Notes under the pieces: model-generated | What the model was told of the DNA's origin: nothing | What the model saw: only the letters and a program-made list of their open reading frames with translations | The model's database searches: none | Source: Candidatus Aalborgicola bjergmarkensis | GTDB lineage: Bacteria; Pseudomonadota; Gammaproteobacteria; Burkholderiales; Burkholderiaceae_C | Direction: 5' to 3' | DNA length: 64,000 nucleotides | Assembly (NCBI GenBank): GCA_016708725.1 | Contig: JADJFE010000002.1 | Location: 496,001-560,000 of the forward strand | In this document: piece by piece, positions 8,450-16,620 of the stretch | Position numbering within the stretch: position 1 is the stretch's first letter | How the letters are laid out: each line of letters starts with the position of its first letter | Position numbers and translations under genes: made by a program

Positions 8450-9442
8450 ATGGCTGAAAAAGAAATCTTCTACGAAATGCTCTGGGACTGCGCCCAGTGC
8501 AATACCAGGGGCATGCTCGGGGGCAGTCATCGCCATTGCCCAACCTGTGGTGCAGCGCAAGACCCTGCGCACCGCTATTTCCCGAAACCGGGGGAAGAAG
8601 TCGAAGCCAAAAACCACAAGTATGTCGGCACCGATTGGAGCTGCGCCTACTGCAACTCTCCCAATTCGGCGGCTGCGGCACACTGTACGAATTGCGGCGC
8701 AGGCCAGGATGGCACCAAGCCCGTGGCTATCATTGCCGACACCGTCAACGCATCAATTCCGCTACCCACACCTGCGGCTACAGCACCAGGCTCGCATTGG
8801 GTGCGCTGGGTATTCGGACTTTTGGCGTTGGCAATGGTTGTCATCGGGATAATGTTTTTTACCACCAGGGAAACCACGGCCACTGTTTCCCAGCGAAACT
8901 GGGAGCGAAATATCCAGATCGAACGTATGCTCAGCGTGTCCGACTCTGCCTGGTGTGAAAGTCTCCCGGCAGATGCCTATTCCATCTCCCGAAGCAAAGA
9001 GGTTCGCTCAACCAGAAGGGTGGAGGATGGCCAGGATTGTCACGACGAACGTCAGGACAAGGGCGACGGGACCTTTGTGAAAAACCGGATATGTTCACCA
9101 CGCTACCGCAGCGAGCCGGTCTATGATTATCTTTGCCATTTTCAGATAAACCGATGGCAGACTTACCGTACAGTGAAAGCCAGTTCGCAGGATTCACTGG
9201 TTCCGATGTGGCCTGGCGTTGGTCGGTTGAGTAACACCGTTGGAACCATGGGTCCGATGGTTACGTTGGGTGCAGAACGTCTGGGCTCGCGCCACGAAAG
9301 TTATGCTCTCACCCTGACAGCGGGAGGCAAGACCTGGACGTGCAACGTATCAGAGCCTGTGTGGACTAAGCATCCTGAAGAAACCACCACGCCAATCAAG
9401 GTGCGCATGACCGGCGGTGTGGATTGCGGGAGCTTGAAATAA
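8450..9442 (+). CDS. Double zinc-ribbon membrane protein of unknown function
   Basis: A 330-residue protein I cannot assign to a named family. The N-terminal 85 residues carry two zinc-ribbon-like pairs of CxxC: WDCAQCN...HCPTCGAAQD, and WSCAYCN...HCTNCGAGQD, resembling RanBP2-type fingers. A single membrane segment (WVRWVFGLLALAMVVIGIMF) follows at about residues 118-140. The C-terminal 190 residues, probably periplasmic, contain several cysteines that could form disulfides. It starts after a GGGGTGAAAC stretch downstream of the CYTH-CHAD gene and ends 2 nt before dinB, so it may be cotranscribed with dinB. Function unknown. Confidence 0.75.
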   Translation: MAEKEIFYEMLWDCAQCNTRGMLGGSHRHCPTCGAAQDPAHRYFPKPGEEVEAKNHKYVGTDWSCAYCNSPNSAAAAHCTNCGAGQDGTKPVAIIADTVNASIPLPTPAATAPGSHWVRWVFGLLALAMVVIGIMFFTTRETTATVSQRNWERNIQIERMLSVSDSAWCESLPADAYSISRSKEVRSTRRVEDGQDCHDERQDKGDGTFVKNRICSPRYRSEPVYDYLCHFQINRWQTYRTVKASSQDSLVPMWPGVGRLSNTVGTMGPMVTLGAERLGSRHESYALTLTAGGKTWTCNVSEPVWTKHPEETTTPIKVRMTGGVDCGSLK

Positions 9443-9444
9443 TT

Positions 9445-10596
9445 ATGACGCGCCGCATTGCCCACCTGGATATGGACGCTTTCTATGCATCGGTCGAATT
9501 GTTGCGTTACCCGCAGCTCAAAGACCTGCCGGTGGTAATTGGTGGCGCACGCAGAACCGAAGATGAAACGCTGCGAAAGATCGGTGAAGAACTTACCCTA
9601 AGTCGTATTCCATTGAAGGCATTCCCCCGACTGGCGGACTACACCGGACGTGGTGTTGTCACCACCGCCACCTACGCCGCCCGCCAGTTTGGCGTGGGTT
9701 CGGCCCTGGGTCTGATGAAAGCCGCCAAACTGTGCCCGCAAGCCATCTTGCTGCCGGTCGATTTCAATGAATACCGCAAGTATTCACACGCATTCAAGGC
9801 CATTATTCTGGACATTGCGCCGCTGATGGAGGACCGTGGCATTGACGAGGTCTACATCGACTTCTCCCACGTGCATGGTGGTCAACGCGAAGGCGGGCGG
9901 GTACTGGCTCGCTTGATTCAAAAAGCCATCTTTGATGCTACCGGCCTGACCTGCTCGGTTGGTGTCGCGCCCAACAAGCTGCTGGCAAAAATGGCCAGTG
10001 AGTTCAATAAACCCAACGGTATTGCCATTGTTTATGAAACCGATGTGCAAGAGGGAATCTGGCCACTGGCCTGCCGCAAAATCAATGGTATCGGCCCCAA
10101 GGCGGAAGAAAAGCTTAAAAAATACGGTATCGAAACCATCGGCCAGCTTGCGGCCCAGGATCTGCAGTGGTTGATTGACCATTTTGGTCAAAAAACCGGC
10201 GCCTGGCTACATGATGCCGCCAATGGTCGTGATGAACGTCCCATCGTGCTGGAAAGCGAGCCAGTATCCGTCAGCCGCGAAACTTCTTTTGAGCGAGACC
10301 TGCACGCCGTACGCGACAAGGCCCAGTTGACACGCATTCTTACCGAGTTGTGCGAGAAAGTGTCCGCTGACTTGCAGCGTAAGGGTTATGTGGGCAAAAC
10401 CATCGGCATCAAGCTTCGCTACGACGACTTCAAAAGCGTGACCCGCGACCAGACCCTGCCCACCTACACCGACAACACCCAAACCATTCGCCGCACCGCC
10501 CGGCTGTGCCTCAGGCGGGTTTCCTTGGAGCAACGCCTGCGTTTGCTGGGCGTGCGCGTGGGCAACCTGACCAAGGCGGGCAGTCCCGAAAGGTAA
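9445..10596 (+). CDS. dinB: DNA polymerase IV
   Basis: A Y-family translesion polymerase of about 383 residues. The catalytic carboxylates are visible in HLDMDAFYASVE at the N-terminus and DRGIDEVYIDFS about 120 residues later. A helix-hairpin-helix segment (KINGIGPKAEEKLKKYGI) and the little-finger domain follow. I start at the ATG 2 nt after the preceding stop, with GGGAG upstream; a TTG 21 nt earlier would lie in the previous gene. Between the first strand and the finger domain there is an extra ~30-residue stretch (ARRTEDETLRKIGEELTLSR) that E. coli DinB lacks. LexA control cannot be judged from the sequence. Confidence 0.93.
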   Translation: MTRRIAHLDMDAFYASVELLRYPQLKDLPVVIGGARRTEDETLRKIGEELTLSRIPLKAFPRLADYTGRGVVTTATYAARQFGVGSALGLMKAAKLCPQAILLPVDFNEYRKYSHAFKAIILDIAPLMEDRGIDEVYIDFSHVHGGQREGGRVLARLIQKAIFDATGLTCSVGVAPNKLLAKMASEFNKPNGIAIVYETDVQEGIWPLACRKINGIGPKAEEKLKKYGIETIGQLAAQDLQWLIDHFGQKTGAWLHDAANGRDERPIVLESEPVSVSRETSFERDLHAVRDKAQLTRILTELCEKVSADLQRKGYVGKTIGIKLRYDDFKSVTRDQTLPTYTDNTQTIRRTARLCLRRVSLEQRLRLLGVRVGNLTKAGSPER

Positions 10597-10746
10597 GTGC
10601 AAATAGTGCTGCAGGACATGATTTTCAACACTTGATACGCAAAAATATTCACTGGGAAAAATATCTTGAAATAAATGAAAAGAGGCTCAGCTTGGGTACA
10701 TGCGGCGCTCGCTGTGAGGGCCGCGCAATGTACAAGGACTCATACC

Positions 10747-11127
10747 ATGTTTTTTGCCACGACCACCCAGCCTTTGATTCGCCGCCAAGCCTATGCCCAG
10801 TCGGGTCGTACGCTGGAGCGTTTTATGGATGAAGCCCTGCGCTCGACCAGTAGCCGCAGTTGCTCTTACACACAGGATGATGCGGCATTCATGCTGTCAC
10901 TGGATTTGCCCGGCATCGCCAAAGACCAGCTTAGTATCGCGGTTGAGGGTGCAGTAGTGACTATTGCCAGCAAACAAGGCGCTAGCCGCAAGTACAGTGT
11001 GGCCTATGAGCTGCCTCAGGAAATCGACACCAGCTTGAGTGAAGCCACCCTGGAAAATGGCGTACTGAACTTGAAACTGGCAAAGAAAGTGCCGGTAAGT
11101 AACGCTACCGAGCTGACCATTCATTGA
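10747..11127 (+). CDS. Small heat-shock protein (Hsp20 family)
   Basis: A 126-residue alpha-crystallin-type chaperone. The start at 10747 has AAGGA eight bases upstream; a longer frame from 10675 adds an unlikely Cys/Arg-rich extension. The alpha-crystallin domain is recognised by AFMLSLDLPGIAKDQLSIAVEG, then a strand and the conserved ENGVLNLKLAKK near the C-terminus. No IXI tail motif is obvious beyond ATELTIH. It should hold unfolding proteins in the cytosol. It stands alone between dinB and a convergent small gene. Confidence 0.9.
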   Translation: MFFATTTQPLIRRQAYAQSGRTLERFMDEALRSTSSRSCSYTQDDAAFMLSLDLPGIAKDQLSIAVEGAVVTIASKQGASRKYSVAYELPQEIDTSLSEATLENGVLNLKLAKKVPVSNATELTIH

Positions 11128-11153
11128 GTTGTAAAACACGCCAATTTTCTTAC

Positions 11154-11405
11154 CTATCGCAAAGACGCATCCTGCGATAAAGTGGTGATGCGTTCGCGTG
11201 CGAACTGGTAAGCCGCTGCCAGAGCCGCTTCCTCGTTGGGATAGTCATTGGGAACCTGCTGTGTCTGCGCAACATGCGGGTGCAAGTGCGCGAAATAGCG
11301 GTCACGCTCCCAACTCACCCAGGAAACCCAGCGGCAGGTCGGTTTTTTCTGTGTCGATACGGATGCGCAAAATCCGTCCTGCTCGACCAAAGGATAGCCA
11401 GTCAT
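11154..11405 (-). CDS. Conserved-looking small protein, unknown function
   Basis: Eighty-three residues from the ATG at 11405, chosen because a strong AAAAGGAGG Shine-Dalgarno precedes it; an upstream in-frame extension to 11513 lacks one. The sequence has an aromatic and His-rich middle (WVSWVSWERDRYFAHLHPHV) and a helical end rich in Ala (NEEAALAAAYQFARERITTL). No membrane segment or known motif. Divergent from the aminotransferase gene. Confidence 0.6.
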   Translation of the reverse strand: MTGYPLVEQDGFCASVSTQKKPTCRWVSWVSWERDRYFAHLHPHVAQTQQVPNDYPNEEAALAAAYQFARERITTLSQDASLR

Positions 11406-11547
11406 ACAACCTCCTTTTGCTACCGGAAACGCCCGGCAGATACCGGTAAGAGTAGTCAAATTGGTGCCACAATGCAAATGCGCCCACCCGACCCGACAGC
11501 ACAACGCACACACCTACAAACACATGTTGTTCGGCGCGTAGCGAACC

Positions 11548-12681
11548 ATGAAAAGACTCTTTTTGCTCGATCCCGCTGTAGTATTCCTGAACCATGGCTC
11601 ATTCGGCGCTTGCCCGTCCGAGGTGTTTGCCGATTACCAACACTGGCAGCGCGAACTTGAACGCAATCCAGTGGACTTTTTAGGGCGGCGTTCCGGCGCA
11701 CTGCTGGCAGAGGCTCGCGCCGTGCTGGCCCAGTACCTGGGCGTGCAGGCGCGCGATCTGATTTTTTTGCCCAACGCTACGACCGGGGTCAACATCGTGG
11801 CACGCTCCCTGGCGCTGGAACCCGGCGATGAAATCCTGACCACCAACCACGAATACGGTGCCTGCAATGCCACCTGGGCCCATGTATGCCAGCACACAGG
11901 TACACGGATAGTACCCGTCGACATCCCGCTGCCGTTTTGTGCGGATGAATTTGCTTCAAGAGTCCTGGATGGCGTCACACAGCGCACGCGGGTGCTTTTT
12001 CTGAGCCATATCACCTCGGGAACAGCGTTGATCTTTCCGATTACTGACGTGATTCGGCGTGCCCGCACCGCCGGTATTCTGACAATCATTGACGGCGCCC
12101 ATGCATCAGGTCACATCCCCCTGAACCTGGATGCCCTGGGCGCGGATTTTTACACCGGGAACTGCCACAAATGGCTGTGTGCCCCCAAAGGATCGGCCTT
12201 TTTGCACGCTCGCGCCGAACACCACCATCTGCTGCAGGCACCTGTCATCAGTTGGGGTTACACCCCGGTGGATAACGGACACGCAGCTTATACCGGGACC
12301 ACCATGCTGGAACGCCGTCTGCAATGGCAGGGTACGCGTGATATTGCCGCCTACTTGAGCATTCCCGCTGCCATCTCCTTCCAGCAACGCCACAACTGGG
12401 CTCAGGTGCGACAGCGCTGCCACGCGTTAGCCGCTGATACTTTGGAGCGTGTGTGCGCCCACACCGGCCTTGCGCCGGTGTCCAGTGACGCGGACTTTGG
12501 TCAAATGGTTGTGATACCCGTTCCACCGATGGATGCACAGGTTCTGGGCAAGCGCTTACTGAACGAACATTGCATTGAAATCCCGGTTACCGTGCACCAG
12601 AACCGCCTGTTCGTACGGCTCTCGGTACAGGGCTACAACACGCAAGACGATATGGATGCACTGGTGCAAGCACTGCGGTGA
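11548..12681 (+). CDS. Class V aminotransferase, isopenicillin-N-epimerase-like
   Basis: A 377-residue PLP-dependent enzyme of fold type I, class V. The N-terminus FLNHGSFGACP is typical of the epimerase/cysteine-desulfurase-like subgroup. The PLP ring-stacking Asp182 lies in IIDGAHASGHIPL, and the Schiff-base lysine is Lys208 in NCHKWLCAPKG. The C-terminal small domain ends with FVRLSVQGYNTQDDMDAL, where the Arg would bind the substrate carboxylate. Relatives act as epimerases, desulfurases or ergothioneine-type lyases; the substrate is not predictable from neighbours. Confidence 0.87.
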   Translation: MKRLFLLDPAVVFLNHGSFGACPSEVFADYQHWQRELERNPVDFLGRRSGALLAEARAVLAQYLGVQARDLIFLPNATTGVNIVARSLALEPGDEILTTNHEYGACNATWAHVCQHTGTRIVPVDIPLPFCADEFASRVLDGVTQRTRVLFLSHITSGTALIFPITDVIRRARTAGILTIIDGAHASGHIPLNLDALGADFYTGNCHKWLCAPKGSAFLHARAEHHHLLQAPVISWGYTPVDNGHAAYTGTTMLERRLQWQGTRDIAAYLSIPAAISFQQRHNWAQVRQRCHALAADTLERVCAHTGLAPVSSDADFGQMVVIPVPPMDAQVLGKRLLNEHCIEIPVTVHQNRLFVRLSVQGYNTQDDMDALVQALR

Positions 12682-12692
12682 TGAAGTAAACA

Positions 12693-12941
12693 CTAGTGGG
12701 AGTCGTTGACATACCGACGCATCTGGATGGCATTGAAGGGGCAGATTGTTTTGCACTTGCCGCAGCCAGTGCATTTTTCGACACCGTGGATCACAGCTGA
12801 TTTCACCCAGTTCTTTGCCTCAAGGCTGAGCAGGTGTAATGGACAGGCACCAACACAGCGACCGCACCCAGTGCACCCTGCGGTGTTGATTATCGGAATG
12901 GGAAGGCTTCGAACCATCATCTGAATGGCCTTTGGATGCAC
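12693..12941 (-). CDS. 2[4Fe-4S] ferredoxin-type protein
   Basis: An 82-residue protein with two complete four-cysteine cluster motifs, CTGCGRCVGACP near residue 23 and CTGCGKCKTICP near residue 57, giving two [4Fe-4S] clusters. An internal Met (MMVRSLPI) could be the true start, shortening it by about eight residues. It sits 12 nt downstream of the HDOD gene on the same strand and is probably cotranscribed. A small electron carrier; the redox partner is unknown. Confidence 0.85.
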   Translation of the reverse strand: MHPKAIQMMVRSLPIPIINTAGCTGCGRCVGACPLHLLSLEAKNWVKSAVIHGVEKCTGCGKCKTICPFNAIQMRRYVNDSH

Positions 12942-12953
12942 GACAGCCTGAAC

Positions 12954-13862
12954 CTAGGTGCGATCAACGCCAAACGTCCGAGCCATGGATTGTGCATGCT
13001 CCCTGATTTCATCATCTAGCTCCAGATATCGCGGTCCAAGCGCGTACCGCTCTATCGTTGCTCGGTCCACGTCATGGTACAGCCACTCAAAATAGGCTCC
13101 GGCAAAGATGTTGCTCACATACAGCACATCTTGCAAACTGTGGGGCACATCCGGTATTGCACGCTGGCAATCGTGATCGCGTGTGGCTTCCACTATGTCT
13201 TCCGGGAGTCCGAGCGCATCAAGCAAGGTCATTCCAACACTTTCGTGCCATTGCACCACCAAGTGCTTGAGGCTTTGCGGCCTTGCCACCAATTCCGGGT
13301 ACTGCGTAGCACGATATACCATATAGAATGCTCCCAGGTCATGTACCATTCCGGTGAAATAGGCTTCATTCGGATCAAGTCGTGTCATGCGCTGTGCCAC
13401 CACTTTGCATGCTGATGCTGTCAACAGCGAATGCTCCCATAACTGGTGCGTCATGTCCGCAAAATTCACCATATTCTTGAGCAGCAGCATTTGACGCATG
13501 GCCAACGTAAGGCTGGTTGAACGCACCACGGTCAAGCCCAGACGCGCAATGGCAGTGCCGACTTCACGCGCCGGCTGACTGGCTGCGTTAACTGCGGAGT
13601 TTGCCAATAGCATCAATTTGCTACTGATTAGTGGATCGGCCTGCACCACTGTAGCCACCTGCTCCAGCGTAGAGTCAGGATCGTTGGTCACTTTGCGGAT
13701 GCGGGCTGCTACGTCAAAACAAGTTGGAAACAGCACTGGGCCCGCCAATTCCTTTGCTAGATCCTCCAACATTTGAAACCGTTGCGCGGCTAGGTCATTT
13801 GCGAATTTATCCGGGAATCCCCCGGTTCTACCCGTTTGCGCCATATCCTTACCCACCCCCAT
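12954..13862 (-). CDS. HDOD domain signalling protein
   Basis: A 302-residue protein dominated by an HDOD domain (HD-related output domain), a non-catalytic relative of HD phosphohydrolases used in bacterial signalling. Recognisable parts are LFPTCFDVAARIRKVTNDPD, IVQADPLISSKLMLLANSA, a FTGMVHDLGAFYMVYR segment, and VQWHESVGMTLLDALGLPEDIV. The cellular output is unknown. Ferredoxin gene follows directly. Start could also be an internal Met at residue 7. Confidence 0.85.
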   Translation of the reverse strand: MGVGKDMAQTGRTGGFPDKFANDLAAQRFQMLEDLAKELAGPVLFPTCFDVAARIRKVTNDPDSTLEQVATVVQADPLISSKLMLLANSAVNAASQPAREVGTAIARLGLTVVRSTSLTLAMRQMLLLKNMVNFADMTHQLWEHSLLTASACKVVAQRMTRLDPNEAYFTGMVHDLGAFYMVYRATQYPELVARPQSLKHLVVQWHESVGMTLLDALGLPEDIVEATRDHDCQRAIPDVPHSLQDVLYVSNIFAGAYFEWLYHDVDRATIERYALGPRYLELDDEIREHAQSMARTFGVDRT

Positions 13863-13953
13863 ATAACATTCAGTAACCAGACAGTCCAGAAAATTGCCCT
13901 AACATTGTGTGAGAAATGACCGAGATAAACGCATAACCGGATTGGAATTATTT

Positions 13954-14253
13954 ATGAACTCAACGCCATCCATAGCCGCATCGGGCATGCAAGCCGCCCA
14001 GATGCGTTTAAGTTCCAGTGCAAACAACGTTGCCAATGCGAGCACCGCAGGTTTTCGTCGCCAGGAAGTGATGCAAGCAGCACAAGCAGAAGGTGGTGTA
14101 TCGGCGTCTGATCGCAGGGCTTACGCTGAAGGCGCAGAACTTGAAACTGATCTCGCGGCTCAGCTCCAGGCCAAAAATTCGTTCCTCGCGAATCTGACAG
14201 TTTTCAAGAAAAGCGACCAAATGGTCGGAGTGCTTCTGGATACGAAGGTGTAG
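13954..14253 (+). CDS. Short flagellar basal-body-rod-like protein
   Basis: Ninety-nine residues from the ATG at 13954. The N-terminus MNSTPSIAASGMQAAQMRL with SANNVANASTAGFRRQEV is the flagellar rod-protein N-terminal motif. The end, LQAKNSFLANLTVFKKSDQMVGVLLDTK, matches the coiled-coil C-terminal motif of FlgB/FlgC/FlgG-type axial proteins. The usual middle domain is almost absent, so N- and C-terminal helices are nearly fused. No other flagellar genes lie nearby. It may be an orphan rod-like protein; function uncertain. Confidence 0.75.
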   Translation: MNSTPSIAASGMQAAQMRLSSSANNVANASTAGFRRQEVMQAAQAEGGVSASDRRAYAEGAELETDLAAQLQAKNSFLANLTVFKKSDQMVGVLLDTKV

Positions 14254-14257
14254 GCGT

Positions 14258-14587
14258 CTATGCTTTGAATTTACCTGCACCCAGCGGGTTTTCGTCCGAC
14301 GGCGCCTTCTTGCGCAATTTGGCTATACCCTCAAGCGGCTCTATCTTTTCAGGCGCTTTATTCAGATGCTGAAGGGTTTCGACAAATTCCCGAGCTTCCT
14401 GGCGCTGCTTTTGTGTGAAAGTTTTTCCGGCTTCACCGGTCAGCAGCACTTCCAACAGCCCTGTCAGGTGAAGCTGGAACTTTTCGTACTCTGGATGCGT
14501 GGCCATGAGTGAACCCACGATTGCCATAAGCCCTGCTTGAGTAGCTATCAGGGTATCCAATTCAGATTGCAATTGTTCATCGTTCAA
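14258..14587 (-). CDS. Hypothetical helical protein
   Basis: One hundred and nine residues, strongly helical and acidic, beginning MNDEQLQSELDTLIATQAGLM and ending with a Lys-rich tail (KLRKKAPSDENPLGAGKFKA). No transmembrane segment, cysteine or recognised motif. It converges on the flagellar-like gene with a 4-nt gap and has a plausible GGTGTCTCC-complement ribosome site. Not recognised. Confidence 0.55.
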   Translation of the reverse strand: MNDEQLQSELDTLIATQAGLMAIVGSLMATHPEYEKFQLHLTGLLEVLLTGEAGKTFTQKQRQEAREFVETLQHLNKAPEKIEPLEGIAKLRKKAPSDENPLGAGKFKA

Positions 14588-14643
14588 TGGGGTGTCTCCA
14601 TGGGCGCGTTCGTCCGAAAAAACGATCAGATTCTATTCCACGA

Positions 14644-15303
14644 TCAAATCAATCCCCGACTGAAGTTCAGGAAATGTCCGCGATAGGCTTTACCAGTGCT
14701 TTGCAGGGTGTTCGCACGCTGTATGTCCGGCGCATAGCCTAAGTCGACCATATTTCGACAAAAGCTACTACGGTTGCCTCGATCAGGGTCCAGCACGATG
14801 ATGTCGACCCGATTACTGGAGTGACAATCAATAAAGCGTGAAAGGGTTTCAGGCATATCTCGCTCATACAAGACATCACTGGCAATGATCAGGTCGAACT
14901 TGCCAAGTGACAAATTCTCCCGACCCCAATGAGCAGCCTGGTATTTCATGCGCGGCAAGGCATTGAGGCGCAGATTTTCTTCGAGGAAAACCTTGGTCAA
15001 AGGGTGGCAGTCGCTGGCTGTTATATCGCCCAGGCGTCGGTGAATCACCAAGCTGGCAAGTGCGAGTCCGCAGCCAATTTCCAGAATGCGTTTGCCTACG
15101 AGGTCGTAGGTCTGCATGGCATTGGCCAGCACGCGAGCGGAAGGCCATATCACACCAAACAGTGGCCAAGAAGCAGATGAAATTCCCGCAGCTAACGCTG
15201 CACCATCCGGATCGGCATACTGCTGACGATCTAGCAATGAGCGGATTTCAAAACTTGAAGTGCCCAATAAGTGGGTCTCCTGTTTAACCTGGTAGCCTGG
15301 CAT
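14644..15303 (-). CDS. Class I SAM-dependent methyltransferase (METTL16/21-like)
   Basis: A 219-residue Rossmann-fold methyltransferase. Motif I is KRILEIGCGLALASL (about residue 75), the SAM-ribose acidic site is ITASDCHPLT, and the post-motif FDLIIASDVLYERDMPETL matches the lysine methyltransferase family 21/nicotinamide N-methyltransferase-like group, where DVLYE-type motifs are usual. A Trp-Pro-Ser motif (GVIWPSARVLANAM) precedes motif I as in that family. Probably modifies a protein side chain; the target is unknown. Confidence 0.8.
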   Translation of the reverse strand: MPGYQVKQETHLLGTSSFEIRSLLDRQQYADPDGAALAAGISSASWPLFGVIWPSARVLANAMQTYDLVGKRILEIGCGLALASLVIHRRLGDITASDCHPLTKVFLEENLRLNALPRMKYQAAHWGRENLSLGKFDLIIASDVLYERDMPETLSRFIDCHSSNRVDIIVLDPDRGNRSSFCRNMVDLGYAPDIQRANTLQSTGKAYRGHFLNFSRGLI

Positions 15304-15660
15304 TTAGTCGATTCACGAGTGGATGGTTGTATTGAGAGAAAAGTGTTTCGCTCAACAAACACAACACTTGCACACAAATGCGATGCGGGTGGACTAGACG
15401 CCGTTGTACAGGACACGAAGACCCGACCACGCTAGTGTACCGAGTTACCCAAGAGCAAAAATCCGGTACAACAGATAGTTCGTATTTTCCATCAGTAATT
15501 GGAACCCAGGTCGGCACAAGCCTCCCTGAAGACTATACGAACCACAGCCCATCCGCGCCAAACTGAACGCTATTTACCTCAGCCGCCATAATCCACTGCC
15601 CGACTAAGTGCAGAACATAAAATGGCGCGTTTTGCGCCCAATCGCTAGGAAGTCATTGCC
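15304..15660. other. Non-coding stretch upstream of gmk
   Basis: A 357-bp gap between the divergent methyltransferase gene and gmk. I see no credible gene; it must hold both promoters. A moderate inverted motif (AAAATGGCGCG / TTTTGCGCCCAATCG) lies about 25-40 bp before the gmk start. No other structure was recognised. Confidence 0.5.
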
Positions 15661-16281
15661 ATGGATTACACCGGAAACTTGTTTGTTGTTGCTGCCCCCA
15701 GCGGGGCTGGAAAATCCAGTCTGGTTAGTGCCTTGTTGGCACTTGATTCGCGTGTACAGCTTTCGGTGTCGCATACCACCCGTGCTCCTCGGGGGCAGGA
15801 ACAGCATGGTTGCGAGTATTTTTTTGTATCCGCGCAAGAATTCGATGCAATGGTTGCGGCGGATGCATTTGTCGAGTGGGCGCAGGTGCACAACCACCGT
15901 TATGGTACTTCCAGAAAAGCCATAGAGGAACGCATGGCGCAAGGGGTGGATGTCATTCTGGAAATCGATTACCAGGGTGCAGCTCAAATCAGGGGCATCT
16001 TTGCCAGTGCCGTTTTGATTTTCATCCTGCCGCCAAGCTGGGAAGCGTTGCGCGCCCGGCTGGAGCATCGCGGCGAGGACAGCGCCGATGTGATTGCCAC
16101 GCGCTTGCACAATGCCGCCGTCGAAATGGCGCATGTCGGGCAGTTTGACTTCGTTATAATCAACGAGCTGTTCGAGTCTGCGCTTTTCGATTTGAGATCG
16201 ATTGTCCATTCCCGGCGGTTGACGCTTGCAGCGCAGCGCAGTTCCCATGCTGACACATTCAAAGCCTTGCGCCTTGTCTGA
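15661..16281 (+). CDS. gmk: Guanylate kinase
   Basis: A 206-residue guanylate kinase that phosphorylates GMP to GDP with ATP. The P-loop [10 protein letters not shown] lies at residues 11-20, followed by the GMP-binding region with [13 protein letters not shown] and [11 protein letters not shown], and the lid region Arg-rich [16 protein letters not shown]. Length matches the family. It is followed directly by rpoZ and the (p)ppGpp enzyme, the standard proteobacterial nucleotide/stringent-response cluster. Confidence 0.96.
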   Translation: MDYTGNLFVVAAPSGAGKSSLVSALLALDSRVQLSVSHTTRAPRGQEQHGCEYFFVSAQEFDAMVAADAFVEWAQVHNHRYGTSRKAIEERMAQGVDVILEIDYQGAAQIRGIFASAVLIFILPPSWEALRARLEHRGEDSADVIATRLHNAAVEMAHVGQFDFVIINELFESALFDLRSIVHSRRLTLAAQRSSHADTFKALRLV

Positions 16282-16323
16282 TCCGATTCCAGCGCCCCAT
16301 TATCCACCGCACCAGAGAATTCC

Positions 16324-16527
16324 ATGGCCCGTATTACCGTAGAAGACTGTTTGCAAAAGATCCCCAACCGGTTTCAACTGGTTCTTGCCGCAACCTACCG
16401 TGCCCGTATGCTCAAGCAGGGGCATACGCCAAAAATCGAGAGCAAAAACAAGGAAGGCGTTACCGCTTTGCGTGAAATAGCGGCAGGCAAGATTGGCATC
16501 GAGATGCTCAGGAAGGTTCCTCTTTGA
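16324..16527 (+). CDS. rpoZ: RNA polymerase omega subunit
   Basis: Sixty-seven residues, the size of a beta-proteobacterial omega subunit. [23 protein letters not shown] is the conserved start; [29 protein letters not shown] follows. Omega helps fold the beta-prime subunit and forms part of the ppGpp binding site on RNA polymerase, fitting its position between gmk and spoT. Forty-two nt separate it from gmk. Confidence 0.96.
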   Translation: MARITVEDCLQKIPNRFQLVLAATYRARMLKQGHTPKIESKNKEGVTALREIAAGKIGIEMLRKVPL

Positions 16528-16620
16528 GTTGTGGCTGATTTGAGTCAGATTGGCTCCTGGGGGTTTGTTTGATTCGCCTGTCCTGCTGCAAAAATTGTGG
16601 CTTGGGGCTACATTTGAGGT

